Numbered from the stretch's first letter, positions 9,901-17,582 are shown. The stretch is DNA of 64,000 nucleotides from an uncultured Bacilli bacterium (GCA_934201705.1 CAKPXF010000004.1:1-64000), one strand, 5' to 3'. Notes: generated by a model not told the origin, from the letters alone. Made by a program: numbers and translations.

Positions 9901-9938
9901 AAAGAATGTTCAAATCAAAATGGACATTCTTTTTTCTT
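9901..9938 (+). terminator. Rho-independent terminator of the first sugar operon
   Basis: An inverted repeat, AAAGAATGT and ACATTCTTT, closes a short loop and is followed by T residues. It lies 20 bp after the surface-protein stop. Confidence 0.8.
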
Positions 9939-9974
9939 TAAAAGCAAAAAAAACACTAATTTTTAAATTTTGTA

Positions 9975-10003
9975 TTGAAAAAAATATCGCAATATGCTAT
10001 TAT
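9975..10003 (+). promoter_or_regulatory. Promoter of tRNA-Gly
   Basis: TTGAAA (9975-9980) and TATTAT (9998-10003) are separated by 17 bp. A TG one base upstream of the -10 makes it an extended type. The tRNA begins 19 bp downstream. Confidence 0.65.
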
Positions 10004-10022
10004 TATCTAGCAAAAGAAAAAT

Positions 10023-10096
10023 GCAAATGTAGTTCAGTGGTAGAACACAACCTTGCCAAGGTTGCTATGCGGGTTCGATTCCCGTCATTTGCTCCA
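10023..10096 (+). tRNA. tRNA-Gly (anticodon GCC)
   Basis: The acceptor arms GCAAATG and CATTTGC pair fully, with discriminator T and an encoded CCA (10094-10096). The anticodon stem CAACC/GGTTG encloses TTGCCAA, which gives anticodon GCC. The T arm GGGTTCGATTCCC is canonical. The accessory segment starts directly after it, which fits the habit of mobile DNA to lie beside tRNA genes. Confidence 0.95.
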
Positions 10097-10098
10097 TT

Positions 10099-10200
10099 AG
10101 AAAAGCATAGGTTTGATACAAAATGTGTCAGACCTTTTTTTGTTGGCATAAAGGGAAATTTATCCTATCTGCCAAGTTAGAAGTCAGCCTTGTAGAAGCT
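10099..10200. repeat. Left boundary repeat of accessory segment, with terminator
   Basis: About 100 bp are repeated in direct orientation at 14600-14697. The first 42 bp match with about two or three mismatches and contain a hairpin (GGTTTGATACA paired with TGTGTCAGACC) followed by a T run, which would terminate the tRNA transcript. The remainder matches less well. It may be an attachment-site-like duplication or a mobile-element end. Confidence 0.6.
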
Positions 10201-10329
10201 TAGCTTTAAAGTGCTAGTCGGTCGCAATGGATAGGTCTACGCTTGCTTTTTGGCGGTAATGTAGAAGCTGGCTACCAAATTATTTTGGATGTCTTCTAAA
10301 CGTTCCCTGAACAATCAAGATCAAAATGA
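10201..10329. other. Non-coding leader region of accessory segment
   Basis: I see no open frame here. Base composition is richer in G and C than the neighbours, and GTAGAAGCT occurs twice (near 10193 and 10261). I could not assign a structured RNA to it. Confidence 0.3.
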
Positions 10330-10358
10330 TAGACAAAATTAGTACTATATAGTACAAT
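10330..10358 (+). promoter_or_regulatory. Promoter with overlapping palindromic operator (MarR)
   Basis: TAGACA (10330-10335) and TACAAT (10353-10358) are 17 bp apart. A perfect 14-bp palindrome, GTACTATATAGTAC (10342-10355), covers the spacer and the start of the -10 box. A MarR-type gene lies in the transcribed operon, so autorepression through this palindrome is the simple reading. Confidence 0.7.
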
Positions 10359-10374
10359 ATAGCAGGGTGATTGA

Positions 10375-11040
10375 ATGATTATTTGCATTAAGGATAAGAT
10401 CAAGAACATCAATGCGGTCATCGGCTGCAACATTGGATGCAGATACTGCTACGCCAAAGCGGTGGCAAATAGATTCCACCTGACAGACGATTTCTCTAAG
10501 CCAATTGCGGATTTGCATAAATTAGAAAGATTAAGAAAGCCTGGAGTATATTTTCTGACGGGAATGTCTGATTTGCATCTATGGAAAAAGGAGTGGCTTG
10601 ATAAGTCATTCGAATTATTGAGGGAATCTCCGAAAACAGTGGGGATATATTTAACTAAATCCCCAAATAAAATAAAGCTTGACGACATTCCCGATAATGC
10701 TTGGATGGGGGTCACCATCACATCTAAATCGGATCTATGGAGGTTGAAAGCATTAAAGGAAAATATCAAATGCAAGAACTATCACGTTACGTTTGAGCCG
10801 TTATTCGAGGATTTAGGCGACATTGATTTATCGGGAATTAAATGGATAGTCATTGGAACAGAGACCGGGAAATGCAAGGGAAAGATAGATGCCAAAAAGG
10901 AATGGGCCGATCATTTGGTTGATGTCGCTAGAAAATACGGCTGTAAGATTTTTTTCAAAGAAGAGCTTGTTAATAAAATTATGGGCGAAGAAAACGCAAT
11001 TCAAGAGCTCGCTTTAGAAATGGAGGAAGCATTGAAATGA
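10375..11040 (+). CDS. Radical SAM mobile pair protein A
   Basis: A 221-residue radical SAM protein. The iron-sulfur cluster motif C-x3-C-x2-C is at Cys 18, 22 and 25 (GCNIGCRYCYA), close to the N-terminus. The protein is short for a full radical SAM barrel and resembles the DUF5131/Gp37-like group. With the following MarR gene and second radical SAM gene it matches the known but functionally uncharacterised radical SAM mobile pair. ATG is preceded by AGGGTGA. Codon use is richer in G and C than the host genes, which supports transfer. The substrate is unknown. Confidence 0.8.
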   Translation: MIICIKDKIKNINAVIGCNIGCRYCYAKAVANRFHLTDDFSKPIADLHKLERLRKPGVYFLTGMSDLHLWKKEWLDKSFELLRESPKTVGIYLTKSPNKIKLDDIPDNAWMGVTITSKSDLWRLKALKENIKCKNYHVTFEPLFEDLGDIDLSGIKWIVIGTETGKCKGKIDAKKEWADHLVDVARKYGCKIFFKEELVNKIMGEENAIQELALEMEEALK

Positions 11041-11468
11041 AAAAACATTACGGTGGAACTTTTATCTCTCAAATCAAGCAACTTCAAGATAGGATTTTCA
11101 ACAAGATTCTAAAAGAAGATGGCATATACGAATTCAACGGTCAGCAAGGGAGGATCCTATTTTCTTTATGGAAAGACGAGAAACTCTCCTTGATCGAATT
11201 ATCGAAAAGGACTTCTTTGGCTAAAACAACATTGTCCTCGATGGTGGAGAGGATGAAGAACGACGGCCTTTTGATTGTCGAGGAATCCAAAGAGGACAAA
11301 AGGAGTCTGATTATCTATTTAAGCGACAAGACGCTGTCGCTTGAAAGCAAGATAAATAGGGCCACGAAAAGAATGGGCGATATTTTCTACAAAGGCCTTG
11401 GCGAAGAAGAGGCAAGCGAGTTAGATAGATTGTTAAATAAAGTAAAGGAGAATCTAAAAGATGAATAA
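11037..11468 (+). CDS. MarR-family regulator of the radical SAM pair
   Basis: A 143-residue winged-helix protein. Residues of about 30-105 carry the MarR fold: a helix-turn-helix (LSLIELSKRTSLAKTTLSSM) followed by a wing with DKRS. It overlaps protein A by 4 bp (ATGA) and protein B by 8 bp, so the three genes are translated as one unit. It probably represses the operon through the palindrome in the promoter at 10342-10355. The ligand is unknown. Confidence 0.85.
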   Translation: MKKHYGGTFISQIKQLQDRIFNKILKEDGIYEFNGQQGRILFSLWKDEKLSLIELSKRTSLAKTTLSSMVERMKNDGLLIVEESKEDKRSLIIYLSDKTLSLESKINRATKRMGDIFYKGLGEEEASELDRLLNKVKENLKDE

Positions 11469-12375
11469 GAATGTAATCATCAGGCAAATTCAAGTCAAAG
11501 ACGTAATGACCAAATCTAACGCTCCTATAGGCGGATATTGCGTCAACCCTTATGTCGGATGCACCCATGGTTGCAAATACTGTTATGCCTCATTCATGAA
11601 AAGATTCACAGGTCACACGGAAGAATGGGGAACATTTTTGGATATCAAGAACTGGCAGCCAATCAAGAATCTAGATAAATTCAAAGGCGAGCATATCATC
11701 ATTGGGACTGTAACCGATGGCTATCTGCCAGAAGAAGCCAAATACAAAAACACTAGAAAACTATTGGAACAATTGGTGGGTGTTGACGCAGAACTATTGA
11801 TATGCACGAAATCTGATTTAGTAGTTAGGGATTTGGATTTGTTAAAGAAATTCGACAAAGTCACGGTTTCTTGGTCAATTAACACCTTAGACGAAGGTTT
11901 CAGAAGTGATATGGACGATTCCATGTCAATAGAAAGAAAATTAAAGGCAATGAAAAAAGTGTATGATGCTGGGATTAGGACGGTATGCTTCATTTCGCCG
12001 GTATTTCCAGGCATCACAGACTTCAATAAGATATTCGATTTAGTTAAAGATCAATGCGATTTGATATGGCTTGAAAACCTTAACCTTAGAGGTGGATTCA
12101 AAGGGAAAATAATGGATTATATCAAAGAAAAACATCCCGATTTGTATCCTTTATACGAAAATATATATAATAAAAAAGACAGGAGCTATTTTGAAGAATT
12201 AGAAAAAGAGGCTGAGCAATTAGCCAAAGATAACGATTGCCCATTCGTGGATAACGAAACACCATATGGAAGAGCCAAAAAAGGTCATCCAGTAATTGTC
12301 GATTATTTCTATCACGAAGAGGTTAGAGGCTCAAACAACACAGGAAAAAGAAATAGGAAGCAAGAGGGAAGATAA
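11461..12375 (+). CDS. Radical SAM mobile pair protein B
   Basis: A 304-residue radical SAM protein with the cluster motif C-x3-C-x2-C at Cys 34, 38 and 41 (GCTHGCKYCYA), like the SPL/Rv2578c-type group. The rest has the expected alternating strand-helix barrel pattern. The start overlaps the MarR gene by 8 bp and has AAGGAG upstream. Two radical SAM proteins under one MarR regulator is the defining layout of the mobile pair; what they modify is not known. Its stop is followed directly by the decayed NifX-like gene. Confidence 0.8.
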   Translation: MNKNVIIRQIQVKDVMTKSNAPIGGYCVNPYVGCTHGCKYCYASFMKRFTGHTEEWGTFLDIKNWQPIKNLDKFKGEHIIIGTVTDGYLPEEAKYKNTRKLLEQLVGVDAELLICTKSDLVVRDLDLLKKFDKVTVSWSINTLDEGFRSDMDDSMSIERKLKAMKKVYDAGIRTVCFISPVFPGITDFNKIFDLVKDQCDLIWLENLNLRGGFKGKIMDYIKEKHPDLYPLYENIYNKKDRSYFEELEKEAEQLAKDNDCPFVDNETPYGRAKKGHPVIVDYFYHEEVRGSNNTGKRNRKQEGR

Positions 12376-12735
12376 GTTAAAGGCAGCAATCACATATGAT
12401 GCAAAAAAAATAGCGCTTTCCATTATTTTAGAAGAACTGAATATTTTTTATATATTTAATACCGAAACAAACGAAGAAAAGGTAATAGATAATGGTGGAT
12501 ATACCCATCATAATCTAGCCGCATATCTAAAGTTGCTTGGCGTATCAACCTTAATTTGTGGTGGGATTGGCCTCTTGCGGAGTTAAAGCTGCGACTGCTT
12601 CAGGCCTTGATTTGATATTAGGAGCCGCTGATGATATCAAAGACGTAATTAAAGCGTTTAAAGATGGAAACTTTACATGGTAATCCAAATGCCATGCATT
12701 GGTGAAGCATTGAAGGACATCATCACGAACATTAA
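12376..12735 (+). pseudogene. Decayed NifX/NifB-type iron-molybdenum cluster-binding protein
   Basis: Pieces of one protein are spread over several frames. KAAITYD is followed, after an A run, by SAFHYFRRTEYFLYI in a second frame. Then come NTETNEEKVIDNGGYTHHNLAAYLKLLGVSTLICGGIG, in two parts, and a switch near 12575 to CGVKAATASGLDLILGA. A final switch leads to a His-rich end GHHHEH before TAA 12733-12735. Order and spacing match NifX-type proteins of about 120 residues. At least three frameshifts plus a stop make it nonfunctional. It directly follows protein B, so it probably travelled with the pair. Confidence 0.75.
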
Positions 12736-12932
12736 TTGAATAATACACCATTTTTCGGCAAGATGAGTGGTTTTTTGATAAGGTAGGAAATGGTATGTAA
12801 TTATATTAAATGTTATGTTTTTAGACAAATAGAATGAATAGGTTTTATACGAGTAAAGTATTAAGCCTTTTATTTTATAGTATTAATTCATATAAAAGTT
12901 TATTTATAAATGCGTTTATTTTTTTTTTTTTT

Positions 12933-12991
12933 GAAAAAAGTGCACTTAAATACTTGAAAAAAGTGCACTTAAATACTTGAAAAAAGTGCAC
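12933..12991. repeat. Three-copy 23-bp direct repeat (operator candidate)
   Basis: GAAAAAAGTGCAC starts at 12933, 12956 and 12979. The 23-bp unit continues as TTAAATACTT in the first two copies. The third copy overlaps the -35 box of the ATPase gene, so a protein bound to the array would control that promoter. Confidence 0.8.
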
Positions 12992-13005
12992 CATTAGAGT
13001 AAAAT
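12977..13005 (+). promoter_or_regulatory. Promoter of the first DUF4143 ATPase
   Basis: TTGAAA (12977-12982) and TAAAAT (13000-13005) are separated by 17 bp. The -35 box lies within the third repeat copy. Confidence 0.6.
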
Positions 13006-13026
13006 TATATTGAAAGGTGATTAACT

Positions 13027-14334
13027 ATGCCAATTAAACTTGAAAATTATAAAGAACGATTAATTGATAAAACTATTGATTTATATTTAAAAACATTTAA
13101 AGCAATTCAAATTGTTGGTCCAAAATGGTGTGGCAAAACATGGACTAGTATGCATCATGGTAATTCTATTGTTAGATTAACTGATATAGAGAAAAGAAAA
13201 CTAGCTATACTTAATCCGAAGTTAATTTTAAATGAGAATATTCCAGAGGTTATTGATGAATGGCAACTAGTGCCAGAATTGTGGGATGCTATTAGAAATG
13301 AATGTGATCTGAGAGTATCAAAAGGGAATTTTATTTTAACAGGCTCAACCGCTTTACTAGATAAGGAAGAGAAATCTAAGATTAAGCATACTGGTACTGG
13401 TAGAATTATTAAAATAAATATGTTTCCTATGACAACATTAGAATTAGGTAAATCTCTTGATTATATTTCTTTAATGGATATGTATGAAGGAAAGGAAATT
13501 AATAAATTAGTTGATCCTTTTGATATTTATGAAATTACTAGACTTATTATAAATGGTGGATGGCCTGAAAATTTAGGCCTTTCGAATTTAGAAAGTGATG
13601 GTTTACTAGCACGTGAATATATAAAGTCAGTTGTAGAAAATGACGTTAATGAAAATTACAATGATGATAAATTCTTGTTTGACTCACAAAAAATGATTAT
13701 GATTCTTAAGTCATTAGCAAGAAATGAGTCCAGTTATGCAGCAGAAGCAACTATTTTGAGAGATTGCTTTAATTTTAGTAATGGCGAAGAACAAACATTA
13801 AATAAAAGAACATTATCTAGATATTTAGACATTCTAGAAAAGTTATACATTATAAATAATCAAGAAGCTTATTCAACTAATTATAGATCTAGTTCAAGGG
13901 TTGGCAAAAAGGCAAAGAGAAGATTTGTCGATCCGTCTCTTGCGGCTGCTCTTTTAGGCTTAACATCTGAAAAACTAATTAATGATTTAAATACATTTGG
14001 ATTATTGTTTGAGTCTTTAGTGGTTAGAGATTTAAATGTGTATATGGAATATTATAGAGGGCACGTTTATGCTTTTAGAGATAATTTAAGTAATGATGAG
14101 GTTGATGCTATAGTTGAATTTAGTGATGGTGAATATGGTGCAATTGAAATTAAACTAGGAGATAATCAAATAGATGAAGCAATAAAATCATTAACTAAAT
14201 TTAATGATAATGTCGCTAAAAAGCCTAAATTTCTATGTGTGATTGTAGGTATAGGATTTGGACTTACAAGAGATCCTAAATCTGGAGTATATGTTGTTCC
14301 ATATAATACATTAGGAATGCATTTTAATGTCTAA
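13027..14334 (+). CDS. AAA-type ATPase with DUF4143 C-terminal domain
   Basis: A 435-residue protein. The N-terminal P-loop domain has a Walker A variant GPKWCGKT (residues 31-38) and an acidic stretch VIDEWQ (about 76-81) as Walker B. A winged-helix-like middle follows. The C-terminal DUF4143 region (about 290-420) has the PD-(D/E)xK-like pattern E.DAIVEF...AIEIKLG. These ATPases are common, often mobile and poorly understood; some may act in defence or as toxins. Ribosome site AAAGGTGA. It lies inside the repeat-bounded accessory segment but uses AT-rich host-like codons, unlike the radical SAM genes. Confidence 0.85.
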   Translation: MPIKLENYKERLIDKTIDLYLKTFKAIQIVGPKWCGKTWTSMHHGNSIVRLTDIEKRKLAILNPKLILNENIPEVIDEWQLVPELWDAIRNECDLRVSKGNFILTGSTALLDKEEKSKIKHTGTGRIIKINMFPMTTLELGKSLDYISLMDMYEGKEINKLVDPFDIYEITRLIINGGWPENLGLSNLESDGLLAREYIKSVVENDVNENYNDDKFLFDSQKMIMILKSLARNESSYAAEATILRDCFNFSNGEEQTLNKRTLSRYLDILEKLYIINNQEAYSTNYRSSSRVGKKAKRRFVDPSLAAALLGLTSEKLINDLNTFGLLFESLVVRDLNVYMEYYRGHVYAFRDNLSNDEVDAIVEFSDGEYGAIEIKLGDNQIDEAIKSLTKFNDNVAKKPKFLCVIVGIGFGLTRDPKSGVYVVPYNTLGMHFNV

Positions 14335-14467
14335 ACTAATTCATTTTAAATGTGACAAATACGTTGAAGTTGAAGGAGATAAGATTTCTTTAACTAAAAC
14401 AACTCCACTAGAAGCACCATCAAGAAAATAACTTGAAGATAAAATAAAAGACTTATTCAAAGGATAA
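14327..14467 (+). pseudogene. Small disrupted ORF after the ATPase
   Basis: ATG 14327 overlaps the ATPase end and opens a frame of 34 residues (MSKLIHFKCDKYVEVEGDKI and onwards). TAA at 14429 stops it, but the same frame continues as LEDKIKDLFKG to TAA 14465-14467. The continuity across the stop suggests a short protein or gene tail lost by a nonsense mutation. I do not recognise the family. Confidence 0.35.
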
Positions 14468-14522
14468 TATTGATAAGCATAGTGTAAAGGATTGAAATGG
14501 CAATCTAGTACCACAACAAAAT

Positions 14523-14569
14523 GGTACGAAACTAGTTCAAGGGTACGAACTTTTATGAAGGGGTACGAA
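14523..14569. repeat. Three-copy short repeat (GGTACGAA)
   Basis: GGTACGAA starts at 14523, 14542 and 14562, with spacings of 19 and 20 bp. The core is repeated and the spacers vary. No intact gene begins directly downstream. The architecture matches the other arrays in this accessory zone. Confidence 0.6.
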
Positions 14570-14599
14570 ATTGTAGCAAATGTTATGTTTCTAGACATA

Positions 14600-14697
14600 A
14601 GAAAAGCATAGGTTTGATACAATTTGTGTCAGACCTTTTTTCATTGCAGATAGGAATATTTATCCTTTCCGCCAGCAACATTCAGAGTCTTGTAGAA
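14600..14697. repeat. Right boundary repeat of accessory segment
   Basis: This is a direct copy of 10099-10200. It includes the same hairpin plus T run, which could terminate transcripts from the ATPase side, and the shared TTTATCCT and CTTGTAGAAG blocks. The two copies enclose about 4.5 kb. Confidence 0.6.
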
Positions 14698-14848
14698 GTG
14701 CCAAATGACATTTTTATGAGGCTCTTTTTCTTTTTGTATATTGCTACGGAACGAAAGTGTTTGCAATATTATAATGCAAGGTTAAAAAACACAGCATCGG
14801 TAAATGACGAATACTGCTTAGACATTTACGAGAAGTCATGCAAAACTA

Positions 14849-14877
14849 TTTCAAACGCACATTTTTTGTGGTATAAT
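14849..14877 (+). promoter_or_regulatory. Extended -10 promoter upstream of XRE remnant
   Basis: TATAAT at 14872-14877 is preceded by TG one base upstream, with a weak -35 TTTCAA (14849) at a 17-bp spacing. It would drive the regulator and lipoprotein pair. Confidence 0.5.
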
Positions 14878-14892
14878 TGTAAACAGATAAAG

Positions 14893-15110
14893 GTGGCAAA
14901 AAGGCACTATCATACAACGGACTATGGAAATTGCTGATTGACAAAGGATTAAATAAAGGATATTTACATAAGCTAACAGGTTTGAGCAGATCTACTATAA
15001 CAAAATTAGTCAAAGGCGAAAATGTAAACACTGACGTATTAGAAAGAATTTGTATAGCTTTAGAATGTCAATTAGATGACATAGTTGAAATGAAAAAGGA
15101 AGAAATTTGA
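14893..15110 (+). pseudogene. XRE-family small regulator, frameshifted near its start
   Basis: From about 14902 the frame ending at TGA 15108 encodes a YozG-like Cro/C1 helix-turn-helix protein of about 70 residues (GLWKLLIDKGLNK, GLSRSTITKLVKGENV, ECQLDDIVE). No ATG lies in this frame; the nearest start is TTG 14931, inside helix 1. GTG 14893 would give a good N-terminus (MAKKALSYN) if the five-A run at 14898-14902 had six A's. So either one base is lost or translation slips. It abuts the next lipoprotein gene (TGA then ATG), so the two form a unit. Confidence 0.6.
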
Positions 15111-16484
15111 ATGAAAAATATAAAGAAAATATTATGCTTCTTACTTTTACTATTAATGATTCCTTTAACTGGATGCGATTTTTCTAATGGTGGTAAACAC
15201 AAACTTAATATCAAAGATTTAAATAATATTATTTTGAATATTGACAAAATATGCGAACCGAATCAAACTTATGGTCTGTACAAAGAAGACGATGAAATCA
15301 CTTTTGAGATTAAATTCTTTTCTGGTGTAGAAGCAAGCTTATCAATAGATGGAACTATATTAAGACCAACTTATGATAAAGCATGGGAAAGTGGATATAT
15401 TAAATATACAATGCTAGATCATGATGTAGATGTCGCTTCAATGATTAATGGTTATGTTGGCGATGAACTGAAGTTGTGTGAAACAATCGAATGGGGTTCA
15501 AAAATAACTGACGAAAGTTTAGATTATATTGATGTTCAAAGAATATATCTGGGTGTCGCCCCGGAGAATAGATATGGCGAAAGTGCAAGAATATACAATG
15601 AAGGAAATATGTTCTCGGGATGGTTTAATCGAGCTTTGATACGAGAGAAAACAAACGATATTGATGGAGGGCAAGGGTATATTGTCACATTCAATCTAAA
15701 AGATAAAACCTCATATGAATTAGAAATCAGGAATAACTATGTTCAAATAAATAGTAAAAGTTATTGGTTGTTAACTGGATTACCATACGCAATTACATCC
15801 TTTGGTGGGGAACAAATACAACCAACAGGAACTTTTAAATTAAATATTATAGATAGTAATAATTTTATTTATGATAAGCCTGAAGAACAATATAGTTATT
15901 TTGCTCCAGGCACAATTATCAAACTACATTCTTACCCAATAATGGATGTTGATTTGATGATGTATGTAAATGGTGAGTTTCATTCAAAACAAACTAGTAT
16001 AGAAACCGATGACGGATATATTTGGGAATATTCTTTTGTAATGCCTACTGGTGAAGCTATACTACAGTTTTCAACAGATCCGTTTCATGCTGATAAATAT
16101 TACTATTATTTTGTTGACATATTTAATTGGGTGAGCTTATTAAATGAAACCACATTAAAAGCAATTGAGATAGAAGATGGTTATATTGGTGTTGATCCTA
16201 ATGATCCTAATAATGCTCCAATGATAAGGTATAGTGAAAAAATAGAAGATATAAATTATAATCTTCATTTTTTGGAAAATGAGCCGTTAGTTAAAATGCA
16301 TAATTATGAACCGGTTGATGGTGGTTGGTATAGAAAAGTTAAGTACATCACATTTGAAGGTCAAGAATATATTTTGGAAATATCAAACGGGATGGTATTT
16401 TGGAATGATTTTTCTTCATACGAATATTTCCGTTTTGATAGGACACCAACAAATTTTCCAGATATTATTACTGAAAGCAATTAA
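15111..16484 (+). CDS. Lipoprotein of unknown function
   Basis: A 457-residue lipoprotein with lipobox PLTGC (Cys 22). The rest is beta-rich and acidic, with two or three loosely similar segments that mention Gly-Tyr-Ile and Trp-rich turns, typical of extracellular beta domains. I do not recognise a family. It starts directly after the stop of the XRE remnant, and GGAAGAAATT upstream is a plausible ribosome site. Association with a small Cro/C1 regulator suggests an acquired accessory module. Function unknown. Confidence 0.65.
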   Translation: MKNIKKILCFLLLLLMIPLTGCDFSNGGKHKLNIKDLNNIILNIDKICEPNQTYGLYKEDDEITFEIKFFSGVEASLSIDGTILRPTYDKAWESGYIKYTMLDHDVDVASMINGYVGDELKLCETIEWGSKITDESLDYIDVQRIYLGVAPENRYGESARIYNEGNMFSGWFNRALIREKTNDIDGGQGYIVTFNLKDKTSYELEIRNNYVQINSKSYWLLTGLPYAITSFGGEQIQPTGTFKLNIIDSNNFIYDKPEEQYSYFAPGTIIKLHSYPIMDVDLMMYVNGEFHSKQTSIETDDGYIWEYSFVMPTGEAILQFSTDPFHADKYYYYFVDIFNWVSLLNETTLKAIEIEDGYIGVDPNDPNNAPMIRYSEKIEDINYNLHFLENEPLVKMHNYEPVDGGWYRKVKYITFEGQEYILEISNGMVFWNDFSSYEYFRFDRTPTNFPDIITESN

Positions 16485-16537
16485 TTCTAATATTAAATAA
16501 TATATGTGATTTGATATTTAAAACATCCACTTATTAG

Positions 16538-16587
16538 GGGTGTGCAAAATAAGTCAAAGGGTGTGCAATTCTTGATAGGGGTGTGCA
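16538..16587. repeat. Three-copy short repeat (GGGTGTGCA)
   Basis: GGGTGTGCA starts at 16538, 16559 and 16579, spacings 21 and 20 bp. The spacers are unrelated. No gene starts immediately downstream. Confidence 0.65.
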
Positions 16588-16756
16588 TTTTGTATCAAAA
16601 CAACTCTTTTTTACCAAATAGAAAGCAATGATTTGATACAGTAAAAACGCTGTTTCAAAGCTTTTTTATGCTTAAAAAGGAGATTTTTTGGCATTTTTGA
16701 CTATTTTAGGACTTTAAATTTAAAGTTTTCAAGACATTTATTGTGTTTGAAAATTA

Positions 16757-16807
16757 ACTGTAAAAACGGAAGGTCCGACTGTAAAACGATAGCTTAACTG
16801 TAAAACG
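16757..16807. repeat. Three-copy short repeat (ACTGTAAAA)
   Basis: ACTGTAAAA starts at 16757, 16778 and 16797, spacings 21 and 19 bp. Each copy continues with ACG one or two bases later. It is separated from the GGGTGTGCA array by about 170 bp. Confidence 0.65.
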
Positions 16808-16958
16808 TGTAAATGTCAATTAAAAAATGCAGGAAAGTGGCATTTGAAAATATGCTATTATTGATGGTGTAAATTGATGTAATGTTGATTAATATGTTGT
16901 TTTAACTGATAATTATGTTAATTTTTATTATTTAAAAAGATATTGGAGGCAAGTCCAT

Positions 16959-17126
16959 ATGGTAAGTGCGAGTAATATTTATGAAGAATATTCTATTAAA
17001 GAATTAGCAAAATCAAAAATGCCTAACTTTGTGTTTGCTTATCGTCAAGATGATATTGAATGGGCTATAAATTTGTGTCGATTATGCAATTGGATTATTT
17101 CACAATGGTACAATTCAAGAAATTAA
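16959..17126 (+). CDS. Small or truncated protein, 55 residues
   Basis: ATG 16959 has a strong GGAGG 9 nt upstream and opens a 55-codon frame beginning MVSASNIYEEYSIKELA. After Trp 45 the sequence loses protein-like character. A different frame then reads NGTIQEIKFIRKDGKEI before TAA near 17156. It is therefore probably the two ends of a small gene joined by a frameshift or deletion. I do not recognise it. Confidence 0.4.
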   Translation: MVSASNIYEEYSIKELAKSKMPNFVFAYRQDDIEWAINLCRLCNWIISQWYNSRN

Positions 17127-17270
17127 GTTCATTAGAAAAGATGGTAAAGAAATATAAAAAGCTAAGTTACTAATATATATATATATAGTAAAAATACTAT
17201 ATCAAGATTTTTATATTTTTAGAATGTTTCAGTTTATTTTAATTTTTATAGTATCAAAAAAATTATCAGT

Positions 17271-17298
17271 TTGAAACATATCATAATTATGATACAAT
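17271..17298 (+). promoter_or_regulatory. Promoter and operator of the toxin-antitoxin pair
   Basis: TTGAAA (17271-17276) and TACAAT (17293-17298) lie 16 bp apart. A perfect 16-bp palindrome, TATCATAATTATGATA (17279-17294), fills the spacer. Phd/YefM antitoxins usually autorepress through such sites. Confidence 0.75.
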
Positions 17299-17318
17299 AA
17301 TGATAGGAGATGATAAGT

Positions 17319-17582
17319 ATGGAAAATATAAGACCATCAGCAGAACTAAGAAATAAATATAATGAAATTTCTAATTTATGTAAAGAAACTAGAGAACCTG
17401 TATATATTACAGTAAATGGTCATGGTGATACAGTAATCTTAAGTCTAGAACAATTTAATCAAATTCAAGCTGAATTAGAATTATTAAAAATGCTATCCGA
17501 ATCTGAAGATGATGTTAGAAATAATAGAGTTAAACCTGTTGCTGATACTTTTAATGATATTAGAAAGAAGCTTGAATTATAA
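17319..17582 (+). CDS. Phd/YefM-family antitoxin
   Basis: An 87-residue protein beginning MENIRPSAELRNKYNEI, the Phd/YefM fold: an N-terminal DNA-binding and dimerisation part with TREPVYITVNGHGDTVILS. A C-terminal helix follows that should wrap the toxin. I chose ATG 17319 because AGGAG at 17305-17309 would abut the upstream ATG 17310. Its stop overlaps the toxin start by one base, so production is coupled. Confidence 0.9.
   Translation: MENIRPSAELRNKYNEISNLCKETREPVYITVNGHGDTVILSLEQFNQIQAELELLKMLSESEDDVRNNRVKPVADTFNDIRKKLEL

Larger units (their letters stand above)
12736..13026. other. Intergenic region before the first DUF4143 ATPase
   Basis: No gene is visible. It contains a T-rich tract, the three-copy repeat and the ATPase promoter, which are listed separately. 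Confidence 0.5.
16485..16958. other. Intergenic region with two short repeat arrays
   Basis: There is no gene longer than 60 codons with a credible start. It contains the two three-copy arrays listed at 16538 and 16757, and otherwise AT-rich sequence. Confidence 0.5.

Noticed and set aside
9920..10180. 86-residue frame across the tRNA
   Set aside because: It overlaps the tRNA-Gly gene and its promoter.
10201..10329. Structured RNA or riboswitch before the radical SAM triad
   Set aside because: I could not draw a convincing stem set; only a short GTAGAAGCT repetition is visible.
12933..12991. CRISPR array
   Set aside because: There are only three copies with no variable spacers of 25-40 bp, no cas genes, and the repeats overlap a promoter.
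14614..14937. 107-residue coding frame
   Set aside because: It runs through the boundary repeat, its terminator and the XRE promoter, and has no protein-like pattern or good ribosome site.
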